Shown: one piece after another, positions 60,890 to 64,000 of the stretch
Position numbering within the stretch: the stretch's first letter is position 1
How the letters are laid out: the number at the start of each line of letters is the position of its first letter
NCBI GenBank assembly: GCA_038146865.1
Contig: JAYQSL010000004.1
Location: 1 to 64,000 of the forward strand
Length of the DNA stretch: 64,000 bases
Source of the DNA: GCA-2709075 sp038146865
GTDB taxonomy: Bacteria; Pseudomonadota; Alphaproteobacteria; MPNO01; UBA2964
Reading direction: 5' to 3'
The notes under the pieces: generated by a model
Databases searched by the model: none
What the model saw: only the letters and a program-made list of their open reading frames with translations
What the model was told of the DNA's origin: nothing
Translations under genes and position numbers: made by a program

Positions 60890-62089
60890 CAATTGATATT
60901 CTGACCAATCCGGATTTAAGCCGTTTAAGTGCGATCGCAAGGTTTGAAGCGATGCTTCCCAAACTCGGCAAGTCTTATGCGGCTAACCGTAATTTTGATC
61001 GGGGAAGGGGCCTTCACAACGCCGTTACAACTCTATCTCCTTGGGTCCGGCATAGGGTGGTTTTAGAACAAGAGATTGTAAGCGGGGTTTTAGCGGCGCA
61101 CGGCTTCTTAAAAGCCGAGAAATTCATACAGGAAGTGTTCTGGCGTACCTATTGGAAAGGTTGGTTAGAAATGAGGCCGTCGGTGTGGACGGAGTATCTC
61201 TCGGAGCGGGACCAAGCGTTAGGGGATATGGAGAAGAATAAGGATCTATCAAATGCTTTGGCAGGGGAAACCGGGATTGACTGCTTCGACTATTGGGTTC
61301 GCGAATTAAAAGAAACAAATTACCTTCATAACCATGCTCGCATGTGGTTTGCGAGCATTTGGATTTTTACTCTTAAATTGCCATGGACTATTGGTGCAGA
61401 TTTATTCATGCGCTTTTTACTTGATGGGGATCCTGCATCAAATACGTTGTCTTGGCGGTGGGTAGCTGGTTTGCAAACACAAGGTAAAAACTACCTTGCT
61501 CGTGCAGATAATATAAAAAAATACACCGAAGGACGTTTTGATCCTCAAAATAAACTAGCAACTTTTGCCGATCCGATAGGTTTATCCGTTCACCCGGATC
61601 CCATCAGGCTAGAGTTTTCAGAAGTCGTTGATCCCGGAATTCCCTCTCTTCTTTTGGTTCATGAAGAGGACCTCGGTCTCGATAGTTTGGGAATTCTTGC
61701 AGAAGATGTTGTTGGGGTGGCTATAATTCCATCGACGGATGGTCGCGCGGCAGGAGGGGTGTCCGAGAGTGTATCAAGGTTTGTCGCTAAAGGACTCAAA
61801 GACGCTGTAAATAATTTCTTGAGTAATTCAAATGTTCCCAAATATGTCGGTACAGATCCAGGCTTCAATTAAAGCACTTTATTCTCAAACTCGTGCTCAA
61901 AGGTTAGTCACAGCCTATGCGCCAATCGGACCGACGAGGGCTTTACTGGATCAACTAGAGGTTGCCATAGGCGATCCTATTCAAAGAGTTACGCGACCTT
62001 GGGATCAAGAATGTTGGCCCCATGCAGAAAAAGGTTTCTTTGGCTTTAAGAAAAAAATTCCTTCCTTAATACAAGCTTTGTGCTCTTAA
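60886..62089 (+). CDS. Cryptochrome/photolyase-type FAD-domain protein with permuted alpha/beta domain (one frameshift)
   Basis: About 400 codons after removing one extra base near 61840. The first 210 residues are the FAD-binding helical domain: VFWRTYWKGWLEMRPS, NHARMWFASIWIFTLKLPW and NTLSWRWVAGLQTQGKNYLA. There is no preceding antenna domain; instead a Rossmann-like alpha/beta part follows (PSLLLVHEEDLGLDSLG, VVGVAIIPSTDGRAAGG, VTAYAPIGPTRALLDQLE) and it ends HAEKGFFGFKKKIPSLI. This order is circularly permuted relative to classical photolyases. Coupled to COQ7. Probably flavin-containing; light-driven repair or signalling is not certain. Confidence 0.75.
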
Positions 62090-64000
62090 CGTCCTCCAAA
62101 GGGCCAAGGTAATTCTATAAATTCCTGTAATAACCCAGGTGGAAAATCACGATTCAGGACTCCCGCTAAAAACAGCAACCCTCCCACACCACAGGCTGTC
62201 ATTACAATAATTTTTTGCCAACTGACCCCAGCATGGAGCCTCAAAAAGAGAATAAAAAATAAAGCTAAGGCAATAACAAAGCCGACGAGTGAAGTAAAAA
62301 TTAGTAAAGAGACAAACCATGCAAGCATGGGCCAGAGGCCATGAGGTGCTTTGGCATCTTCACCTCGGATTTCTCCATCGGCCAGAATAGGATCAGTTGG
62401 GGGTGCTAAGATCATTTTTCCTAAGATCAACATGCTTCCGATAAAAGCGATCCCTGTGACGACGGCCGGAAATACCTTGTCGCTGAGAACGTCAACACCG
62501 AGGGAGTCTATAAACATCACGGCAAAGAAAAGGGTGATTATACCGCACATAACTGTCGGAGCAGTTTTACTCCAAGTCGGTGGTTCGGTTTTTTCTGCGT
62601 GGATCTGTTTGTTCTGTCTAGCTCCCAGCCACACAGAGACCACGGTGATAATAAAAATGGTGATGACGACTGGCGAGAAAATATATTCGAAACCTTCCGA
62701 TAAGCTCCTGCCAAAACGGGTAATCGCTATCTGGGTTAGTTGATTCGTATAAGCTTCTGCTTGATCTGCGAGCACAAATCCGATCAGGAAAGCAGGGCGA
62801 GGCCAATCAAATCTCCGCATGAAAATGCCAATTATACCCACCCCAACTAGGGCAGCTAAATCCCACAAGGTTTGTTTGGACTGGAAGGCTGCAAAGGCGA
62901 TCATCATAAATAGAAAGGGAACCAAAAGCGGGAAATATATTGTCGTTAATTTTGCTATTGACCCTGATAGGAAAAGACAAAGCCCCGCACCAATAACGTT
63001 AGCGAGCGCAAGCGACCAAACAACCGTGTAGGTAAGAGGAAGGTTTGTGGTCACCATTTGGGGACCAGCCTCATGGCCGAGAAGAATAAGCCCCCCTATA
63101 AAGACAGCCATAGAACCGGATCCTGGGATCCCAAATAGAAGGGTCGGCACGAGTCCGCCACCTTCTTTTGCATTATTAGAAGATTCTGGTCCTATAACGC
63201 CTCGTATTTCGCCTTTTCCGAAATTTTCCCTGTCTTTGGTTGTCTGAACTGTGTGGCCGTATGCAATCCAATCGACTACCGATCCTCCAAGACCAGGTAT
63301 GACACCGACAATTACGCCAATTGCTGCGCATCTAAGCGAAAGCCACTTTGAGACCCACCAATCTTTTAGACCCTCCATCCACCCGGCGCCCAGGGCAGAG
63401 TCCTTTGATATCGCTCGGTTTTGTCGCAATAAAGAGATTATTTCAGGTATGGCAAAAATACCCAAGCCGACAATTACCAGCTGAAAACCATCCTGGAGGT
63501 ACCAACTGCCAAAATCCATTCTTGGTGATCCTTGGGCAGGGGCTTCTCCGATCGCGCCAAATGCCATTCCAAGGCCGGCCGCGACAAGCCCCTTCAACAA
63601 GCTTCGTCCTGCAAGGACGCCGACCATTGAGAAGCCTAGAATCGTCAGCATTAATAATTCAGGTATCCCAAAGGCTAGAACAATGGGACGGGCGATTATG
63701 ATGAAGAATGTAAGAATTACCGCACCAAAAAGGCCACCGAATAATGAGGAGACGAATGCGGCAGATAGGGCGCGCGCCGCTTGCCCTTTCCTAGCTAGTG
63801 GAAATCCATCTAAAACGGTAGCCTGGGATGAGCTTGAGCCGGGTATGCCCATCAGGACTGATGCAAAGGTATCGGAAGTAGGTATCACGGCGACGAGCCC
63901 CACCATCATTGCTAGACCCGACACTGGGTCCATACCGTATAAGAACGGCAAAACCAAGCTCAGACCAGCGATGCCTCCAAGTCCTGGGAAAACGCCTACA
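62086..64000 (-). CDS. TctA-TctB fusion permease, N-terminus beyond right edge
   Basis: At least 638 codons; the frame is open through the last base, with PGLGGIAGLSLVLPFLYGMD just upstream of the first internal Met, so the true start lies outside. TctA features: IPTSDTFASVLMGIPGSSSS, VIPGLGGSVVDWIAYGH and SSNNAKEGGGLVPTLLFGIP. From about residue 440 of the visible part a TctB-like four-helix section follows, IITLFFAVMFIDSLGVDVLS to PWPFGGR. Small and large permease in one chain is less common than separate genes. It needs an external TctC; one lies 6.8 kb away. Confidence 0.88.
   Translation of the reverse strand, partial: VGVFPGLGGIAGLSLVLPFLYGMDPVSGLAMMVGLVAVIPTSDTFASVLMGIPGSSSSQATVLDGFPLARKGQAARALSAAFVSSLFGGLFGAVILTFFIIIARPIVLAFGIPELLMLTILGFSMVGVLAGRSLLKGLVAAGLGMAFGAIGEAPAQGSPRMDFGSWYLQDGFQLVIVGLGIFAIPEIISLLRQNRAISKDSALGAGWMEGLKDWWVSKWLSLRCAAIGVIVGVIPGLGGSVVDWIAYGHTVQTTKDRENFGKGEIRGVIGPESSNNAKEGGGLVPTLLFGIPGSGSMAVFIGGLILLGHEAGPQMVTTNLPLTYTVVWSLALANVIGAGLCLFLSGSIAKLTTIYFPLLVPFLFMMIAFAAFQSKQTLWDLAALVGVGIIGIFMRRFDWPRPAFLIGFVLADQAEAYTNQLTQIAITRFGRSLSEGFEYIFSPVVITIFIITVVSVWLGARQNKQIHAEKTEPPTWSKTAPTVMCGIITLFFAVMFIDSLGVDVLSDKVFPAVVTGIAFIGSMLILGKMILAPPTDPILADGEIRGEDAKAPHGLWPMLAWFVSLLIFTSLVGFVIALALFFILFLRLHAGVSWQKIIVMTACGVGGLLFLAGVLNRDFPPGLLQEFIELPWPFGGR

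Overview
The window looks like a segment of a marine alphaproteobacterial chromosome of moderate to low GC. This rests on gene content: TRAP and tripartite tricarboxylate transporters, COQ7, DUF971, DUF6134 and DUF3833 proteins, a photolyase-like flavoprotein, a Zur-type zinc operator, and a respiration-independent type reductive dehalogenase. No rRNA gene, complete tRNA gene or CRISPR array was seen.

Positions 1 to about 19,250 are a mosaic of genomic islands. Three junctions, near 5.29, 9.85 and 19.18 kb, share one layout: the 3' end of a small zinc-ribbon gene, a small hairpin, an inverted repeat, a core resembling a tRNA 3' end, and then, at the first two, an antisense fragment of integrase C-terminus. 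The window opens inside another, badly decayed integrase. Island A (about 1-5.29 kb) carries an excisionase-like protein, phage-type orphans and decayed secreted proteins. Island B (5.29-9.85 kb) carries an inverted copy of the A module plus an ABA4-like membrane pair, a LysR regulator and a Rap1a-like protein. Island C (9.85-19.18 kb) carries the most unusual content: an eight-gene, tightly overlapping operon with a secreted Gly/Ser-rich protein, a lipoprotein, a coiled-coil/PEGA protein, a PEGA-SUMF1 fusion, a 44-residue membrane peptide, a MotA/TolQ/ExbB-type channel protein and two vWA proteins whose single transmembrane helix resembles that of MotB/ExbD. I propose an undescribed ion-driven envelope machine; this is inference.

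From 19.25 to about 26.4 kb is a transitional accessory region: a metallo-beta-lactamase-fold protein whose end runs into repeat sequence, secreted orphans, direct repeats, the full-length zinc-ribbon gene and a TauE/SafE exporter with a decayed duplicate of its tail.

From 26.4 kb onward the DNA looks like ordinary chromosome: a serine hydrolase and lectin pair, a Rieske dioxygenase with an SDR and an MFS carrier, a zinc-uptake regulon (znuA, znuCB, outer-membrane porin, two Zur-like palindromes), a bactofilin operon, a reductive dehalogenase, a luciferase-like monooxygenase, a TRAP transporter, a MetE-like protein, a peroxiredoxin, a molybdenum hydroxylase with cytochrome c, a TctC protein, an aldo-keto reductase, a GPH-type MFS carrier, DNA repair genes, COQ7 and a TctA-TctB fusion cut by the right edge.

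Several otherwise full-length genes are broken by a single-base frameshift (positions near 4.07, 12.5, 29.29, 39.12, 57.08 and 61.84 kb), some at homopolymers. Consensus errors are a serious alternative to true pseudogenes there. By contrast, the island integrase and secreted-protein copies carry multiple lesions and look truly decayed.
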